Of a stretch of DNA of 13,159 nt, positions 12,938 to 13,159 are shown one piece after another. How positions within the stretch are numbered: the first letter of the stretch is position 1; each line of letters starts with the position of its first letter. Both the position numbers and the translations under genes were made by a program. The notes beneath the pieces are model-generated. The model did no database searches. It saw nothing but the letters and a program-made list of their open reading frames with translations, and was not told the DNA's origin. Source of the stretch: an uncultured Bryobacterales bacterium (GTDB lineage Bacteria > Acidobacteriota > Terriglobia > Bryobacterales > Bryobacteraceae); the NCBI GenBank assembly GCA_937859895.1, contig CALMAV010000450.1:1-13159 (forward strand), read 5' to 3'.

Positions 12938-13159
12938 TCATGCCTGGTAGCGAACATCTAGTAAGTCGAGTTCCCGTTCCAACTGCCGCAAAACCGTATC
13001 GTTGATTTCATTCCCGTTGCGAAGCTTCACGGCAGTCGAGCGTTCTACGTCCCTGAGTTTTCGAGTGACTTGACGATAAAGCTCTAAGTTCTGAGGATTG
13101 AACTTCTCAATGCCGTCGCCTTCGCCGCCAGCCGCAGCAAGGCGCGCCCTGTAGTGCTC
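12938..13159 (-). CDS. CPA1-type Na+/H+ antiporter, C-terminal end (5' part outside window)
   Basis: The minus strand is open from the right edge of the window to a TGA at 12940-12938, giving the last 73 residues of a protein. The segment is helical and charged. It runs through FNPQNLELYRQVTRKLRDVE, then VKLRNGNEINDTVLRQLE, and ends RELDLLDVRYQA. The closing 'INDTVLRQLERELDLLDVRY' style is characteristic of the cytoplasmic tail of bacterial CPA1 Na+/H+ antiporters, where a comparable (I/V)xDxVLRxIxRELDLEExR ending is common. The transmembrane part lies outside the window, so the assignment rests on this tail alone. The DUF3124 lipoprotein gene starts 33 bp downstream. Confidence 0.65.
   Translation of the reverse strand, partial: EHYRARLAAAGGEGDGIEKFNPQNLELYRQVTRKLRDVERSTAVKLRNGNEINDTVLRQLERELDLLDVRYQA

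Noticed and set aside
1..13159. CRISPR array, tRNA, rRNA or phage genes
   Set aside because: No regularly spaced repeats, no tRNA-like cloverleaf with a CCA-type end and no phage structural or integrase sequences were seen on either strand.

Overview
The window most likely comes from an acidobacterium (Acidobacteriota, subdivision 1-like). The main reasons are a secreted protein matching the 'VWFA-related Acidobacterial' family and a TonB-dependent receptor with an N-terminal carboxypeptidase-regulatory-like domain and a terminal Phe. A DUF3124 lipoprotein and a LytS/LytTR pair fit the same picture. This assignment is an inference from protein families, not from a marker gene.

Layout. Positions 1-2869 are read rightward: the tail of a small membrane protein, a rhomboid intramembrane protease, a secreted VWA-like protein with a degenerate metal site, and a stand-alone receiver-domain response regulator. 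At 3023-3169 there is a 48-residue single-span membrane protein with a very good ribosome binding site. From about 3248 to 4554 lies a decayed IS1182-type insertion sequence whose transposase, on the minus strand, has lost an internal block and carries at least two frameshifts.

From 4553 to the right end almost everything is on the minus strand. Read in transcription order this half begins at the right edge with the C-terminus of a CPA1-type Na+/H+ antiporter, followed by a DUF3124 lipoprotein. A roughly 480-bp stretch without a convincing gene comes next. Then come a zinc-ribbon membrane protein (TTG start, strong ribosome binding site), a LytS-type sensor kinase and its LytTR response regulator. 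Last is a compact three-gene unit: TonB-dependent receptor, CDF-like cation transporter, MerC-domain protein. In this last unit the first gap is 6 nt and the second junction is a GTGA overlap.

The most interesting part is that three-gene unit. An outer-membrane receptor, a variant CDF-type inner-membrane protein and a cysteine-rich MerC protein look like a complete envelope path for a soft metal (zinc, mercury, copper or similar), with no substrate yet assigned. The receptor's translation start lies in a 23-bp tandem duplication that copies both the ribosome binding site and the start codon. The upstream copy opens an 8-residue reading frame whose stop overlaps the receptor's start. The LytS/LytTR pair directly upstream is a candidate regulator, which is inferred from position only.
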